64,000 bases of DNA from Xanthomonas codiaei (GTDB lineage: Bacteria; Pseudomonadota; Gammaproteobacteria; Xanthomonadales; Xanthomonadaceae). Shown piece by piece: positions 63,030-64,000 of the stretch (positions are counted from its first letter, which is position 1; each line of letters opens with the position of its first letter). The notes beneath the pieces were generated by a model. That model was not told the DNA's origin and ran no database searches. It saw nothing but the letters and a program-made list of their open reading frames with translations. Location: positions 89,274-153,273 of the forward strand of contig NZ_MDEC01000008.1 of NCBI RefSeq assembly GCF_002939785.1, read 5' to 3'. The position numbers and the translations under genes are program-made.

Positions 63030-64000
63030 TCACGCGGCGTGCGTCGGGCGATGCGGGTGCGCCGGTGACCTGCGCCAGAGCCCTGCGCCGATCGCGCTGC
63101 CGATCAACGCCAGCAGCATCACGTAATAGCCCGCGCCCATCGGGTGCTGCTTGACCAGCATCACCACCAGCAGCGGCGTCAGCCCACCGAAGACGGCGTA
63201 GCCCAGGTTGTAGGCGAACGACACGCCGGACAGGCGCACGGCCGGCGGGAACGCCTCGACCATGATGCGCGGGATCACGCCCAGGATGCCCAGTGCCGCG
63301 CCCAGTAGCGCATACAGCGGAAACACCAGTTGCGGATCGCCGGCCAGGCGGTAGAACAGCCACGCCGCCACGCCGAGAAATAGGCTGCCGATGAGCAGCA
63401 CGCGTGCGTTGCCATGGCGGTCGGCCAGCGCACCGGCCACCACCGAACCCAGTGCCTGCAGCACGATCGCCAGGCTGTTGGCCTGCAGCGCCACCGCCGC
63501 CGGGTAGTGATAGCTGCTCTGCAACAGGCCGGGCGTCATCAACGACACCACCAGCACGCCACCGGCCACCATCCAGGTCAGCGCCAGCGACAGCAGCACG
63601 CCGCGCCGGTGATCGCGCAGCACCAGTTTGAGCGGGGTCTCGCGCGCGAGCGCCCGCATGGCGACCAGCTCCGCGAACACCGGCGTCTCGTGCAACCAGC
63701 GCCGCAGATAGACCGACACCAGCCCGAACACCCCGCCGGCCAGGAACGGCAGACGCCAGGCGTAGTCGGCGATCTCGGCAGCGCTGAAGTGGCGGTTGAG
63801 CGCGCCGGCGCCCAGCGAGCCAAGCAGCACGCCACCTGCCAGGCCGGCAGTCAGCGTGCCGCAGGCCAGCCCGGTGCGGTGTGGCGGCACATGCTCGGCC
63901 ACGAACACCCAGGCGCTGGGCACTTCGCCACCGATCGCCGCGCCCTGCAACAGGCGCGCGGCCAGCAGTAGCAACGGTGCAGCCACACCAATCTGCGCAT
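63030..64000 (-). CDS. MFS transporter, metabolite:H+ symporter type, 5' part missing
   Basis: The frame stays open to the window edge, so the gene begins outside; at least 320 residues are seen. It has AARLLQGAAIGGEVPSAWVFVAEH and a GLACGTLTAGLAGG helix, PFLAGGVFGLVSVYLRRWLHETP before the central loop, and ADRHGNARVLL in the second half. These are typical of MHS-type permeases for organic acids, proline or betaine. The first two or three helices lie beyond the edge. An internal GTG at 63984-63986 is not a convincing start. Substrate is unknown. Confidence 0.8.
   Translation of the reverse strand, partial: AQIGVAAPLLLLAARLLQGAAIGGEVPSAWVFVAEHVPPHRTGLACGTLTAGLAGGVLLGSLGAGALNRHFSAAEIADYAWRLPFLAGGVFGLVSVYLRRWLHETPVFAELVAMRALARETPLKLVLRDHRRGVLLSLALTWMVAGGVLVVSLMTPGLLQSSYHYPAAVALQANSLAIVLQALGSVVAGALADRHGNARVLLIGSLFLGVAAWLFYRLAGDPQLVFPLYALLGAALGILGVIPRIMVEAFPPAVRLSGVSFAYNLGYAVFGGLTPLLVVMLVKQHPMGAGYYVMLLALIGSAIGAGLWRRSPAHPHRPTHAA

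Overview
The window is chromosomal DNA from a plant-associated gammaproteobacterium of the Xanthomonas type. The evidence is high GC, very long TonB-dependent receptors of the Xanthomonas/Caulobacter kind, a complete xyloglucan-degrading locus, the gene order dapA/gcvR/bcp, and many plant cell wall hydrolases. No phage, insertion sequence or CRISPR array is visible.

Layout. Positions 14-5537 (minus strand) carry two identical tRNA-Arg(ACG) genes, an alpha/beta hydrolase, thiD, a lipoprotein, a PIN-PhoH ATPase, the peroxiredoxin bcp, an RraB-like protein and gcvR. dapA and a BamC-like lipoprotein follow on the plus strand, then fdxA (minus). Positions 7883-11440 hold a tightly overlapping minus-strand galactonate operon (dgoA, dgoD, a lactonase, dgoK), divergent from a LysR-type regulator at 11856.

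Positions 13086-35145 form a xyloglucan utilization locus. It has two TonB-dependent receptors, a GH74 endo-xyloglucanase, a CE20-like acetylesterase, a GH35 beta-galactosidase, a GH31 alpha-xylosidase with an inserted PA14 domain and a GH95 alpha-L-fucosidase. xylB, xylA and a sugar-porter MFS permease complete it. Together they would cut, import, deacetylate and dismantle xyloglucan oligosaccharides and feed xylose into the pentose phosphate pathway. The neighbouring dgo operon could use the galactose branch by the De Ley-Doudoroff route.

Positions 35214-37900 are visibly AT-richer. They hold a MASE1-like membrane protein, an exported small protein that overlaps it convergently, and a start-less remnant of a small gene. 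A Zur-like operator at 37942-37962 precedes an amidase, folE2 and a 48-residue ORF, which look like a zinc-starvation operon. tRNA-Glu(CTC) and a housekeeping run (pcnB, folK, panB, panC, panD, pgi) follow. Next come a Phd/YefM-zeta toxin-antitoxin pair with symmetric upstream operators and a 0.75-kb tandem array of large hairpin repeats.

The last part holds a Tat-exported PhoX-like protein (minus), a GH3 glucosidase with an SSS symporter, a GAF-GGDEF-EAL phosphodiesterase (minus) and a GH5 mannanase. It ends with a RegB/RegA-like two-component system (minus), ispG overlapping a PAP2 phosphatase, and an MFS transporter cut by the window edge.
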